Shown one piece after another: positions 36,787 to 46,318 of a DNA stretch of 64,000 bases. The position numbers were made by a program, and so were the translations under genes. Position 1 is the stretch's first letter. Every line of letters begins with the position of its first letter. This stretch comes from Salinicoccus albus DSM 19776 (GTDB taxonomy: Bacteria; Bacillota; Bacilli; Staphylococcales; Salinicoccaceae), in assembly GCF_000385175.1 (NCBI RefSeq), contig NZ_ARQJ01000018.1, positions 1 to 64,000 of the forward strand, read 5' to 3'. The notes below the pieces were generated by a model. The model searched no databases. It had not been told where the DNA came from and saw only the letters and a program-made list of their open reading frames with translations.

Positions 36787-38023
36787 TAACCTGCTCCTTT
36801 GTGATGAGTAATCCGCTGTTTCTCCTGCATGATTTTATTATATTATAAATTGTGCCCAGTGCAATGATTTGCTGACTGTTATCAATGACTACTGGTATGA
36901 ACTCCCGCTCCAGACGCGGAATTTTTCTGTCTATGAGGATTCTGGAAAGATTCTTAGTCCCTGTATTAGGAATGCGCATCTTATCCCCGTCCTGCCTTGT
37001 CCGCACTTTAAGCGGCATGTCCTGTGCATCCAAATTCACTTCAATTCTGTAATCATTAAAATGATACACGCCATTCCGGTGAATTTCAAGATATGTCATA
37101 AATTCATTGTTTTTTGGCAGTACCTGAAGTCTGTCATACGCCACCATCAGCTGATGCCTGCCGATGACAAATGACACCTGTGCTGTCTTTTGGCTGATCA
37201 CATCAATCATCTCTTCGATGTATCTTCTTCTGGGGTGTTCTCCGCAGGCCAGGAACCAGTCATTCAATATGTAAAAACGACTGATCCTGCGTTTTTTATT
37301 GAAAGCTTCCCTAGACGCTGATTCATCTTCTGAGCTGAGGAAGGCGGCTGATTCTTCCTTCAGCATACCATCTATTTCACTCAGATCACGTGCCAGATTC
37401 AACAATTGTGATTCATGGAGATTGCCGGAATGTCTGATCGGCGGCAGTATGTTATGCCGGATATAATTGCGTGTATATTCTGTCTCGCTATTCGTTTCAT
37501 CTTCGAAACAGACCACCTGATGTTTACGTGCATATGCCTGTATATCTTCCCGCTGCACATTGATCAGGGGGCGGGAGATGAGGTAGCCGGGCCCGCTTCT
37601 ATCTGCAGGAATGGACATCTCGCCGGGTATATATCTGCCGGAGAGCAGTTGATGGAGCACTGATTCATACTGATCATCGAGATGATGGGCCGTCAGAAGC
37701 ACCGCTGCACTGTGACGCGTCATCATTTTATCGAAGAATAAATAGCGTTCTTCTCTGGCTCTTGCCTGGGTGAATTTCTCTTTTGGAATACCGAGCCTTG
37801 TGATCTCGTGTATCAGGCCGTTACGCTGTGCCATCTGCGCTATGTACTCCGCTTCATCTTCAGAAGCGGCACGCTGATTGTGATTGACATGGAGCAGTAT
37901 CAGTTTCCTGTATGTGCCCTGATACGCGGTTCTCAACAGATGGTAGAGCACCATGGAATCCATCCCGCCGGAGATAGCCAGCGCAATTGTGTCATCCTTG
38001 GTCCATGACTTCCAGAGTTCCAT
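36773..38023 (-). CDS. tilS: tRNA(Ile)-lysidine synthase
   Basis: 416 aa. It modifies C34 of tRNA-Ile(CAU) to lysidine so that AUA is read as Ile. PP-loop SGGMDS is at 18-23; the C-terminal TilS domains follow. The open frame runs 26 codons further upstream from a TTG with no ribosome site, while the ATG at 38023 has AGGTGAGG and gives the N-terminus of Staphylococcus TilS. Confidence 0.95.
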   Translation of the reverse strand: MELWKSWTKDDTIALAISGGMDSMVLYHLLRTAYQGTYRKLILLHVNHNQRAASEDEAEYIAQMAQRNGLIHEITRLGIPKEKFTQARAREERYLFFDKMMTRHSAAVLLTAHHLDDQYESVLHQLLSGRYIPGEMSIPADRSGPGYLISRPLINVQREDIQAYARKHQVVCFEDETNSETEYTRNYIRHNILPPIRHSGNLHESQLLNLARDLSEIDGMLKEESAAFLSSEDESASREAFNKKRRISRFYILNDWFLACGEHPRRRYIEEMIDVISQKTAQVSFVIGRHQLMVAYDRLQVLPKNNEFMTYLEIHRNGVYHFNDYRIEVNLDAQDMPLKVRTRQDGDKMRIPNTGTKNLSRILIDRKIPRLEREFIPVVIDNSQQIIALGTIYNIIKSCRRNSGLLITKEQVNDDS

Positions 38024-38100
38024 AACCTCACCTTCTTCATTAGAAAACTTGGCTTTTCGCAAGATTTGATGGCAAAAATATTCGCTGATCTTATCCTGCA

Positions 38101-38131
38101 AAATAAAATAAGACGATTGCTGGAATCGTCT
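38101..38131 (-). terminator. Terminator between yabR and tilS
   Basis: Perfect 8-bp arms AGACGATT/AATCGTCT with a 5-nt loop and a TTATTTTATTT tail on the minus strand. It may attenuate rather than end transcription, because no clear tilS promoter lies below it. Confidence 0.75.
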
Positions 38132-38138
38132 GTATATA

Positions 38139-38519
38139 TTATCTTTTGCCTCTGCCGCCGCGACGTGATTCTGTCTGCCTTTTTATCGTAGACAAACGAT
38201 CTTCACTATCTTTCAGGAAGCTCGAAAGTTTTTTCTCAAAATCTTCCGGCGAACTTTCTTTACGGGGTTGTGGCTTTGGTTTTTGAACTTTGGCTTTTTT
38301 GATGGACAGACTGATCTTACCGTCATCTCCAACGGATAGGACTTTTACTTCCACTTCCTGGCCCACTTCAAGGTGCTCATTGATATCCTCTACATACTGA
38401 TCCGCAACCTCACTGATGTGCACTAGTCCCGTCTTTCCTCCCGGCAGCTCGACAAACGCACCGAAATTCTTGATACCCGTGACTTTTCCAATAACTTTAC
38501 TGCCCACTTCAACTGACAT
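38139..38519 (-). CDS. S1-domain RNA-binding protein (YabR family)
   Basis: 126 aa. One S1 OB-fold (about 3-72): VGSKVIGKVTGIKNFGAFVEL and the GLVHISEVADQYV loop. The C-terminal third is basic and low complexity (QKPKPQPRKE; RRGGRGKR), suited to RNA contact. It is next to divIC, as in Bacillus. The role is probably in ribosome or RNA handling; the exact target is unknown. Confidence 0.92.
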   Translation of the reverse strand: MSVEVGSKVIGKVTGIKNFGAFVELPGGKTGLVHISEVADQYVEDINEHLEVGQEVEVKVLSVGDDGKISLSIKKAKVQKPKPQPRKESSPEDFEKKLSSFLKDSEDRLSTIKRQTESRRGGRGKR

Positions 38520-38610
38520 CTTTATATATTATCCTCCCAATAATCATTTACGCTCAATACTTATGATACTACAAACAGGAATAATAATCATTACACTTTT
38601 GTAACGATTA

Positions 38611-39009
38611 TTATTCAGCGGTTTCATTTGTGGAATTTCCCTGTTCCTCATCTCCCTCAGGCAGATTGAATATAATTTCGTCTTCTTCTGAAAGGAAAAA
38701 TTCACTGCGTGCAATCCGTGAAATATAATCATCATCATTCAGCTGCTTTATCCGCTGCTGCAGGTCTTTTTCTTCCTGGACGCGTTCATCCATCACTGCC
38801 TGTGTCTGGGCCAGTTCTTCCTCGAGCGCCTCATTCTGATCTTTCTGATTGAATGCCAGAAGTATCAGAACGGCAGCTGCCAGCAGCATCGCACCGCCGA
38901 AGGCTGTCATGCGCCGCATGACAACACGATTCTCACCTTTACGTTTTTTTCTTTCGTTATCGCTTTTTTTCGTGTAGTTGTTAATCATTCGAACCACTTT
39001 ATTGTTCAC
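38611..39009 (-). CDS. divIC: Septum formation initiator DivIC
   Basis: 132 aa bitopic division protein. Basic cytoplasmic N-terminus, one membrane segment (about residues 34-51, GGAMLLAAAVLILLAF), then an extracellular coiled coil (about 55-100) and an acidic end. The start is GTG at 39009, preceded by AAAGGTGG; the longer open frame lacks a site. It partners FtsL and DivIB in the divisome. Confidence 0.93.
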   Translation of the reverse strand: MNNKVVRMINNYTKKSDNERKKRKGENRVVMRRMTAFGGAMLLAAAVLILLAFNQKDQNEALEEELAQTQAVMDERVQEEKDLQQRIKQLNDDDYISRIARSEFFLSEEDEIIFNLPEGDEEQGNSTNETAE

Positions 39010-39085
39010 TGCCCAACCACCTTTAATTGTGCATTCTCTATTTATAAAATACACTAAAAAAGCTCAATTTGCCAGGAAAAATTTG

Positions 39086-39343
39086 CTACCCGATTTTCTC
39101 CTCTTTTATCACTTTATACATCTGCTCTGCGTCTTCTTTCCTGGTGTATGCTTCAAGCTGCAGTATTTCCAGTGTCACCACTTTTTGTCCGAATCTTATT
39201 TCGAGCACATCCCCCGCGGAAACTTCAGAACCGGCTTTGGCAGTATGATCATTAATTTTTATCCTGCCCTCGCTGCTGATTTCTTTAGCAAGCGTCCGCC
39301 GTTTTATCACACGGGAAACTTTCAGGAATTTATCCAGCCTCAT
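39086..39343 (-). CDS. rqcP: S4-domain protein RqcP (YabO)
   Basis: 85 aa heat-shock-protein-15-like S4 domain (MRLDKFLKVSRVIKRRTLAKE start). In Bacillus RqcP helps RqcH add alanine tails to stalled peptides on 50S subunits. It abuts mazG (stop then start within one base) and lies upstream of divIC. Confidence 0.95.
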   Translation of the reverse strand: MRLDKFLKVSRVIKRRTLAKEISSEGRIKINDHTAKAGSEVSAGDVLEIRFGQKVVTLEILQLEAYTRKEDAEQMYKVIKEEKIG

Positions 39344-40510
39344 TTAATCATCCCTCCTGTGTAAAATATCAGTGAGCGCTCTTTCTTCATGAATGGACGC
39401 TTTCATCCAGGCCAATACTTTCTCACCGTATTCTTTTTCATACTTCACTTTATCTTTCTTACCCTCTTTTTTCTTTGCATTTTGCCATATACGGTTTAAA
39501 TCATCCATGGATTCTGCAGATTCGCCCCCGAATACATGCGGGTGGCGCCTGATTACTTTAGCATTCACGCTCTCCAGCACATCAAAGAAATCAAAATATC
39601 CATTTTTGCTGCCGATGGCGCTGTGAAGTGCCACTTGCAGGAGAATATCTCCAAGCTCTTCGACAATGGCGGCATCATCGGTCTGCTCAATAGCTTCGAT
39701 CACTTCATAGGATTCTTCAATCAAATATTTTTCAAGTGTCTCATGCGTCTGCACTTTATCCCAGGGACAGCCGTCCTCACTGACCAGCACATCAAATATT
39801 TCAGTCATCTGGCGGATATCACGATATTTCACCCCAATATCCGTCACTTTCGGAATATAAAGCGCCAGCAGATTGCTCCTGATATCCATGTGGTCGATCT
39901 CGTGAAGCAGCAGCTCATGAATGCTTTCATCCGTACTTCCTGCCGCATCGACAATCTTAACCTCAGTATCTGCAGGATAATAATCAAGCAGTGTCAACTT
40001 CGCTTCACCAAGGCTGAGACTGTCATAAACCTGAGTAATGAGTGTATGGTGCGCGTAATTCAACTGGCTCACTGAAAGATCTGTACCGTCAAGCAGCAAA
40101 AAACCTTCATTTATCGGTATGCTCAGCGTGCTGATGACCGTATCTATGAAGCTCTGCCCCCCTGATACTTTAACCACAGCCTCGTTATTTTCGTGTTTTT
40201 GAAGCAGCAATTTTGTCGTTGTTTCATAAAAAAGCGGATGCCCAGGTACTGCATACACCACTTCGTGGTACCGTGCAGTTTCAATCAGCCTGTCAACAAT
40301 CGCCCTGTAAACCGCTTCAAATGTATCATGACTCTCATAGACATCATCAAAGCTGATGACTTCGACGCCTTCGTCTTCGAGCGTTTGAACAGCCGGATGC
40401 TCCTTCGTGCGCAGAAATAATTGATCTGTACCTGTCAGTTTTCTATAGATTCCAAGCGGCATCTGTTCTATGTCTGAACTGCCGAGTCCTATAATTTCTA
40501 TCTGATTCAT
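39344..40510 (-). CDS. mazG: MazG-family nucleoside triphosphate pyrophosphohydrolase with methylase-like N-terminus (YabN)
   Basis: 388 aa fusion. The N-terminal half (about 1-220) is a tetrapyrrole-methylase-like fold of unclear function (IGLGSSDIEQMPLG; YAVPGHPLFYETT). The C-terminal part has one MazG domain with CPWDKVQTHETL and the EESYEV...EELGD metal-binding acidic helices. It cleans non-canonical NTPs or controls (p)ppGpp in relatives. It overlaps mfd by 4 bp. Confidence 0.95.
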   Translation of the reverse strand: MNQIEIIGLGSSDIEQMPLGIYRKLTGTDQLFLRTKEHPAVQTLEDEGVEVISFDDVYESHDTFEAVYRAIVDRLIETARYHEVVYAVPGHPLFYETTTKLLLQKHENNEAVVKVSGGQSFIDTVISTLSIPINEGFLLLDGTDLSVSQLNYAHHTLITQVYDSLSLGEAKLTLLDYYPADTEVKIVDAAGSTDESIHELLLHEIDHMDIRSNLLALYIPKVTDIGVKYRDIRQMTEIFDVLVSEDGCPWDKVQTHETLEKYLIEESYEVIEAIEQTDDAAIVEELGDILLQVALHSAIGSKNGYFDFFDVLESVNAKVIRRHPHVFGGESAESMDDLNRIWQNAKKKEGKKDKVKYEKEYGEKVLAWMKASIHEERALTDILHRRDD

Positions 40511-43500
40511 ACTGCTTCCTCCAGTCTGCTGCTCTGTATTGCTTCCATGATACTCAGCAGCTGCAACATATCTTTACTGCGGATTGACAGATGCATTTCA
40601 TTGCTGACCACTGAAATTTTCAGGATCTGTCCATATTCCTGCGTATCCATAAACAGTTTTTCGCCATCGATATGCTCCGTTGCATTTTTGGATACGAACA
40701 GATAAAAATGATTTTTATCCTCTTTCACCTGGTAAATACCGAACAGGAGTGCATAAACTTTCACACGGACCAGCTGAAGCAGACGTTCAACTTCTGCCGG
40801 ATATTCACCAAAGCGGTCGAGCAGCTCGTCTTCAATATCCCGAATGACTTCGATGGAATCCGCTTTTCTGAGACGTTTGTAAATATCGATTTTCGATTGT
40901 TCGTGGGTAATATAAGTGCCTGGAATATATGCATCGAGTGTAATATCCACCGGAATATTCACCGGTTCGGGTTCCGGTTTTGCACCCTGCTTTTCTTTGA
41001 CGGCGGTCTCAAGCATTTCGGAATAAAGTTCATAGCCGACAGAATCGATAAACCCGGACTGATTCTTGCCGAGCAGATTGCCTGCACCGCGAATATTGAG
41101 GTCCCGCATCGCAATTTTAAAGCCGCTGCCGAGTTCCGTATATTCCTTTATGGCCTCCAGACGCTTTTCCGCTACTTCTGTCAGAACTTTATCCGGCTGG
41201 TGGAAGAGATAAGCATAGCTGATCCGGCTGCTCCGTCCGACACGGCCGCGCAGCTGATAAAGCTGGCTCAGACCGTAGCGGTCGGCATCCTCTATGATGA
41301 GTGTGTTAGCGTTCGGGACATCCACACCCGTCTCAATGATTGTCGTAGTGACAAGGATATCATAATCACCGTTGACAAATGCCATCATTGTATCTTCAAC
41401 TTCTGTTTCATTCATTTGAGCATGCATGACACCAACAGATGCATCCGGCACCAATGCTTCCACGTGCGCCTTTTTCTGGTAGATGGTGTCCACCCGGTTA
41501 TGGAGGTAGAATGCCTGCCCCCCGCGGGCAAGTTCCCTTTCTATCGCCTCTTTGACAAAGTTGGCCTGGAACTCCAGCACGTATGTCTGAACTGGAAATC
41601 TGTTCTCCGGCGGCGTTTCAATCACGGATAAATCACGCACACCGGCAAGGCTCATGTGGAGCGTTCTTGGTATTGGTGTCGCTGTGAGCGTCAGAACATC
41701 AACATTTGTTTTTAACTGTTTGATCTTCTCTTTATGTCTGACCCCAAAACGCTGTTCTTCATCGACCACCAGGAGTCCCAGATCCTTGAATTCCACATTT
41801 TTCGCCAGGATTTTATGGGTGCCGACAACGATGTCTATCCTGCCCGCTTTCAGTCCTTCGCGTGTCTTTTTGAGCTGGGAAGCCGTTCTGAACCTGCTCA
41901 TCATACCCACGTTTACCGGATATTCTTCGATGCGTTCAATCAGATTCTCAAAATGCTGTGCAGCAAGTATTGTCGTCGGTACAAGTATTGCGACCTGTTT
42001 GCCGTCCTGGATCGCTTTGAACGCTGCCCGGATTGCCACTTCTGTCTTGCCGTAGCCGACATCACCGCACAGCAGTCTGTCCATCGGGCGGATATCTTCC
42101 ATGTCCCTCTTAATCTCATTGATTGAAGCATGCTGATCCGGGGTCGGTTCATAAGGAAACCGCGCTTCAAAAGATGTCTGCATTTCAGTGTCTGCAGAGA
42201 ATCTGAATCCTTCGGACTGGTTCCTGTCCTGATAGAGTTTTATCAGCTCGTCTGCAATCTCATCGACATTTGCTTCCACCTTGGCTTTTGTCTTCTGCCA
42301 TTCCGTACCGCCGAGCTTATGCATCCGGGGCTGCCCTTCGTCACTCGCAATGTACTTTTGGACAAGGTCCATCTGATCAACGGGGATATACAGCTGATCT
42401 GTACCCTTATACTGAAGCTTCATGTAGTCGTTATGGATGCCGCCGACTTCCAGTGTTTCAATCCCAAGGTACCGGCCGACCCCGTGATGAATATGAACCA
42501 CATAGTCACCCGTATTCAATTCCTGATAGGATTTTATCTTCTCAGCGTTAGACAGTTTCTTCGTTTGTTTTTTCTTACGCGCTGTCTTGTTATATAATTC
42601 TTTCGAACCCAGTACTGCCACTTTCATGAACGGCAGTATGAAACCTTTAGCCAGCTGCCCTTTCGTCAGAACAATGCCCGAATCGACCGGGATATCATGA
42701 ATGTAGTTCGGAATATTTAAGTCTTCAAGGAGCTGGCGGGTCTTTTCAACCTCTTCATCATCCCGCAGGATGATATTGATCAGATATTCATCTTTCTGCA
42801 TCTGATTCAGGTTGGATGCCAAAATATCATACTGGCCGTAGTAAACCTCGGTCGGACGCACAGAGATCTTTACAATATGCCCCATTTCCACAGGCATGCG
42901 CTTTGTGAATAAAGTGAAGTATGTGCTGCCTTCAAGGGACAGCAGCCGATCATACTGGCCTTCCAGGAAATTACCTCCGCCTTTGAACATGCGCCCGGCT
43001 TCCACCATGGATTCATAGTAGTTCGACACAGATGTAAATTCGGTTTCGTATGCAGAAGCCATATTTTTCGCTTCATCGATTATTATCCTGTGGTCTTCTG
43101 TCATATAGTCCAAAATTGAAATATCTCTGTCTTCAAGAAACCTGCTGTAGTGAACCAGATGAGTGAATGTCTGATCGGGGCGGGTGATGGTATCGTAATA
43201 CTCTGCCAGTGTTTCGGCCGTGGCTGTGTCCAGATTTTCTTTCGTGTTTTCGTACAGCTTCTCCACTTTTTTAAGCAGTATTTCCCTTTCATACGGTTCA
43301 ATGATGTACTCTTCATACGGTTCCATTGTTATCGATTCAATATTTTCAATGGAACGCTGGCTCGACGGGTCAATCGTTCTTAAAGAATCGATCTCATCAT
43401 CAAAAAGTTCAACACGGACCAGTTTTTCAGACATATATATATCTATAATATCTCCGCGCACCGCAAATTCACCGAAGTGTACGGCCTGCTGCATACGTCT

Positions 43501-43977
43501 GTAACCCAGGCTGACCAGATTTTCTATAAATTGATTGTAATCGACGATCGAACCCACCCTGAGCGTCTGTTCATAACTGATCAGTTTTTCTTTAGGCATG
43601 AGCGGTTTGAGCAGCGCATGGACAGGCACGACAAATAGCCCCGGCTCATTATGGGCCAGAGCAAACAATGCGCTCATTCTCGATTGCATAAATTCAGGGC
43701 TTTGTTTGGCATGATTTTCAATCATGATATCGCCAACGGGGAATGTGTAAACATTATCCATCATATCCATCAGTGGATTAGAAAGTTTCTCCATCTGATG
43801 ATTATTTTGTACGAACAGCACAATCGGACGATTTTCAGACTGAACCAGTTCATAGAGCAATGCAGGTTTGAAATCATCATTGATTCCGGTAACCATCATG
43901 TTAAGTCTGTCATCATGATTGACAACTTCCAGAAACCGTTCGTCCCGCTGTATTCTTTCAGAGACTTTATCGTTCAT
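40507..43977 (-). CDS. mfd: Transcription-repair coupling factor
   Basis: 1156 aa. UvrB-like N-terminal module, RNA-polymerase interaction domain (about 470-550, YQELNTGDYVVHIHHGVGRY), superfamily 2 helicase/translocase with Walker A GDVGYGKTEVA, the VDEEQRFG box and the QLRGRVGRS motif VI, then the C-terminal UvrA-binding regulatory domain. It removes stalled polymerase at lesions. Its first codons overlap pth by 11 bp. Confidence 0.98.
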   Translation of the reverse strand: MNDKVSERIQRDERFLEVVNHDDRLNMMVTGINDDFKPALLYELVQSENRPIVLFVQNNHQMEKLSNPLMDMMDNVYTFPVGDIMIENHAKQSPEFMQSRMSALFALAHNEPGLFVVPVHALLKPLMPKEKLISYEQTLRVGSIVDYNQFIENLVSLGYRRMQQAVHFGEFAVRGDIIDIYMSEKLVRVELFDDEIDSLRTIDPSSQRSIENIESITMEPYEEYIIEPYEREILLKKVEKLYENTKENLDTATAETLAEYYDTITRPDQTFTHLVHYSRFLEDRDISILDYMTEDHRIIIDEAKNMASAYETEFTSVSNYYESMVEAGRMFKGGGNFLEGQYDRLLSLEGSTYFTLFTKRMPVEMGHIVKISVRPTEVYYGQYDILASNLNQMQKDEYLINIILRDDEEVEKTRQLLEDLNIPNYIHDIPVDSGIVLTKGQLAKGFILPFMKVAVLGSKELYNKTARKKKQTKKLSNAEKIKSYQELNTGDYVVHIHHGVGRYLGIETLEVGGIHNDYMKLQYKGTDQLYIPVDQMDLVQKYIASDEGQPRMHKLGGTEWQKTKAKVEANVDEIADELIKLYQDRNQSEGFRFSADTEMQTSFEARFPYEPTPDQHASINEIKRDMEDIRPMDRLLCGDVGYGKTEVAIRAAFKAIQDGKQVAILVPTTILAAQHFENLIERIEEYPVNVGMMSRFRTASQLKKTREGLKAGRIDIVVGTHKILAKNVEFKDLGLLVVDEEQRFGVRHKEKIKQLKTNVDVLTLTATPIPRTLHMSLAGVRDLSVIETPPENRFPVQTYVLEFQANFVKEAIERELARGGQAFYLHNRVDTIYQKKAHVEALVPDASVGVMHAQMNETEVEDTMMAFVNGDYDILVTTTIIETGVDVPNANTLIIEDADRYGLSQLYQLRGRVGRSSRISYAYLFHQPDKVLTEVAEKRLEAIKEYTELGSGFKIAMRDLNIRGAGNLLGKNQSGFIDSVGYELYSEMLETAVKEKQGAKPEPEPVNIPVDITLDAYIPGTYITHEQSKIDIYKRLRKADSIEVIRDIEDELLDRFGEYPAEVERLLQLVRVKVYALLFGIYQVKEDKNHFYLFVSKNATEHIDGEKLFMDTQEYGQILKISVVSNEMHLSIRSKDMLQLLSIMEAIQSSRLEEAV

Positions 43978-44542
43978 TTACATCACCATTATATTCAGTC
44001 ATTACTTCCTGAAACGGGCGGATTACAAAAGCTGCAGAAGCATCTTTTGTAATTTCAATAACCTTGTCAATGATTGCTTTATCAGATTTTGGGAATTTTG
44101 CAAGCACATATCCGATAATCGGTTCACCCGATGCCGGCCGGTCAATGCCGATGCGGATACGTTTATAATTCACAGTACCCAGATGCTGGTTCAACGACTT
44201 GATCCCGTTATGTCCGCCGCCGCTGCCTTTTTGCCTGAGCCTGAGTTTACCCACTGGAAGATCCAGATCATCATAAAGCACGAGAATGTCAGCTGCATCA
44301 ATCTTATAATAATCAATCAGCGGACGGACCCCTTCACCTGAGAGATTCATAAATGTCTGCGGTTTCACCAGCATGACTCGTTCCCCATTGACGTAACCGG
44401 CGCCGTAATCTGACTTGAACTTATGGCTGTCCAATTTTATACCCAGATCTTTCGATAATCTGTCAATGACCATAAAACCGATATTGTGACGGGTTTTCTC
44501 ATATTTTTTCCCCGGGTTTCCGAGCCCGATTATACATTTCAT
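43967..44542 (-). CDS. pth: Peptidyl-tRNA hydrolase
   Basis: 191 aa. Catalytic His19 (TRHNIGF), Asn9 (GLGNPG) and the LYDDLDLPVG aspartate (near 91-92) are present. The ATG at 44542 has GAGGTGG; a GTG three codons earlier lies in that site. It overlaps mfd by 11 bp and follows rplY, the standard order. Confidence 0.97.
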   Translation of the reverse strand: MKCIIGLGNPGKKYEKTRHNIGFMVIDRLSKDLGIKLDSHKFKSDYGAGYVNGERVMLVKPQTFMNLSGEGVRPLIDYYKIDAADILVLYDDLDLPVGKLRLRQKGSGGGHNGIKSLNQHLGTVNYKRIRIGIDRPASGEPIIGYVLAKFPKSDKAIIDKVIEITKDASAAFVIRPFQEVMTEYNGDVNER

Positions 44543-44563
44543 ATTGTCCACCTCTATAACGTT

Positions 44564-44589
44564 AAAAAGGCGATGGGTGCTCCACCGCC
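44564..44589 (-). terminator. Terminator of rplY
   Basis: 8-bp stem GGCGGTGG/CCATCGCC with one G-U pair, 5-nt loop, TTTTT on the minus strand, between rplY and pth. Partial read-through to pth is likely, as no pth promoter is seen. Confidence 0.75.
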
Positions 44590-44606
44590 GCTAAACCAAT
44601 ATAGAA

Positions 44607-45221
44607 CTACTCTTTATCTTCCGATTCCACTTCGGAGCCAGCTTCTTCTGTCTCTTCTTCCTCTTCAGGCTCTTCCTGAGGCGGAACAACTGTTACAAGC
44701 GGTTCATCATCCTCATCTTCAACCGTGAAATTACCTGCAGAACGGATATCGGAAACATACAGAGTATCTCCAATTTCCATCTCGTCGACATTCACTTCAA
44801 GTGATTCCGGAATATTGTCCGGTGTAGCTGTTACAGATACCTGGAAAGTCGGCTGTTCAATGATGCCGCCCTCTTTAGTGCCTGCAGCTTCCCCGACCAG
44901 TTCAATCGTGACATCCACAGTGACTTCAGATTTCATGTTGATTGACACAAAGTCGATATGAGTAACCTGGTTTTTAAGTGAATCGTACTGGTAGTCAGTG
45001 ACCATTACCTTAACTGGTTTACCTGCCATATCCAGATCGATTACGCCGTTACGGCCCACTTCTCTGATTACTTTGATAAATTCATTTTCATCTACAGATA
45101 CATTGGTGTTATCGACCTGGTACCCGTAGACAACAGCAGGGATCTTGCCTGCTGAGCGCAGTTCAGTGACCTCTGAACGCTTAGCTTTACCTGCTCTGTG
45201 AGCTGAAGCTAAATTTGCCAT
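44607..45221 (-). CDS. rplY: Ribosomal protein bL25 (Ctc/TL5 form)
   Basis: 204 aa. N-terminal 5S-rRNA-binding L25 domain (about 1-95), C-terminal TL5 beta domain (about 96-180) and a very acidic tail of about 25 residues. In Bacillus the homologue Ctc is a general-stress protein under sigma-B; a matching sigma-B promoter lies upstream here. Confidence 0.95.
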   Translation of the reverse strand: MANLASAHRAGKAKRSEVTELRSAGKIPAVVYGYQVDNTNVSVDENEFIKVIREVGRNGVIDLDMAGKPVKVMVTDYQYDSLKNQVTHIDFVSINMKSEVTVDVTIELVGEAAGTKEGGIIEQPTFQVSVTATPDNIPESLEVNVDEMEIGDTLYVSDIRSAGNFTVEDEDDEPLVTVVPPQEEPEEEEETEEAGSEVESEDKE

Positions 45222-45298
45222 GGTATATTTCCACCTTTCGTATAAAGCCAGTTTAACTCTGCCTAATTTAACACATAGCCATGGATAATGATAGCATA

Positions 45299-45322
45299 TT
45301 ACCCTGTCATTTGTAAAAAAAC
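45299..45322 (-). promoter_or_regulatory. Sigma-B type promoter of rplY (ctc)
   Basis: Minus strand GTTTTT (45322-45317), 12-bp spacer, GGGTAA (45304-45299), matching GTTTWW-N12-15-GGGWAW. A sigma-A-like pair TTTACA-18 bp-TATCAT overlaps it. The ctc gene is a classic sigma-B target. Confidence 0.75.
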
Positions 45323-45331
45323 ATTGGTGGA

Positions 45332-46306
45332 TCAGTTATCAAAAAGGATGCTTACCGATTCTTTCTCATAGACACGCACGATTGCTTGAGCCATCAGTTC
45401 TCCAACAGAGAGTTCTACAATCTTGCCGCTTTTCTTTTCTTCAGGCAGCTGGATGGAGTTTGTGACAACCAATTCTTTAATGACGGAGTCCTCAATTCTT
45501 GAAATAGCAGGCCCTGAAAGCACCGGGTGTGTACAACACGCATACACTTCCTTCGCTCCTTTATCCAGAAGTGCCTGGGCAGCCAGCTTCATTGTACCGC
45601 CGGTATCGATGATGTCATCGATAATGATTGCTGTGCGTCCTTCAATCTCACCGACAATATTCATGACTTCTGCAACATTCGGCTTCGGTCTCCGCTTGTC
45701 GATAATGGCTATCGGTGTTTTCAGACGGTCTGCCATTTTACGGGCCCTTGTTACGCCGCCATGATCCGGGGAAACTACAACCGCTTCATCAAAATTAAGG
45801 TTTTTTTGTTCGAGGAAATAATCACTCAATATCGGCACACCCATTAGGTGGTCAATCGGAATATCAAAGAACCCCTGAATTTGTGGTGCATGCAAATCCA
45901 GGGAAATGACGCGATCTGCACCTGAGGATTCTATCAGATTCGCCACAAGTTTGGCAGTGATCGGTTCACGCGCACGGCTTTTGCGGTCCTGGCGCGCATA
46001 GCCATAATAAGGCATGACCACATTGATTCTTTTGGCAGATGCACGCTTTAAGGCATCCAGCATGATGAGCAGTTCCATCAGATGTTCATTCGCCGGCTGG
46101 CTGGTCGGCTGTACAACGAACACTTCGCATCCCCGCACACTTTCCTCTACGTTTACCTGCACTTCTTCATCAGAGAAGCGGTGAACTGTTGACTTCCCAA
46201 GTGGAATACCAATATGTTCAGCAATTTCCTGCGCGAGGGGCTCGTTACCGTTGAGTGAGAAGAGACGTAGATTTGAATTTCTATATTGGTTGTTAGAAGC
46301 TAACAT
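45332..46306 (-). CDS. prs: Ribose-phosphate pyrophosphokinase (PRPP synthetase)
   Basis: 324 aa, makes PRPP for purine, pyrimidine, His and Trp synthesis. [18 protein letters not shown] start, the [11 protein letters not shown] flag region, [13 protein letters not shown] and the PRPP loop [11 protein letters not shown] are present. The ATG at 46306 is preceded by GGAGG; the ATG two codons earlier overlaps that site. It is 12 bp downstream of glmU. Confidence 0.97.
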   Translation of the reverse strand: MLASNNQYRNSNLRLFSLNGNEPLAQEIAEHIGIPLGKSTVHRFSDEEVQVNVEESVRGCEVFVVQPTSQPANEHLMELLIMLDALKRASAKRINVVMPYYGYARQDRKSRAREPITAKLVANLIESSGADRVISLDLHAPQIQGFFDIPIDHLMGVPILSDYFLEQKNLNFDEAVVVSPDHGGVTRARKMADRLKTPIAIIDKRRPKPNVAEVMNIVGEIEGRTAIIIDDIIDTGGTMKLAAQALLDKGAKEVYACCTHPVLSGPAISRIEDSVIKELVVTNSIQLPEEKKSGKIVELSVGELMAQAIVRVYEKESVSILFDN

Positions 46307-46318
46307 GTTCATCCTCCA

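Noticed and set aside
40672-41631. 319-codon plus-strand open frame
   Set aside because: Antisense to mfd, Cys/Phe/His-rich composition typical of shadow frames.
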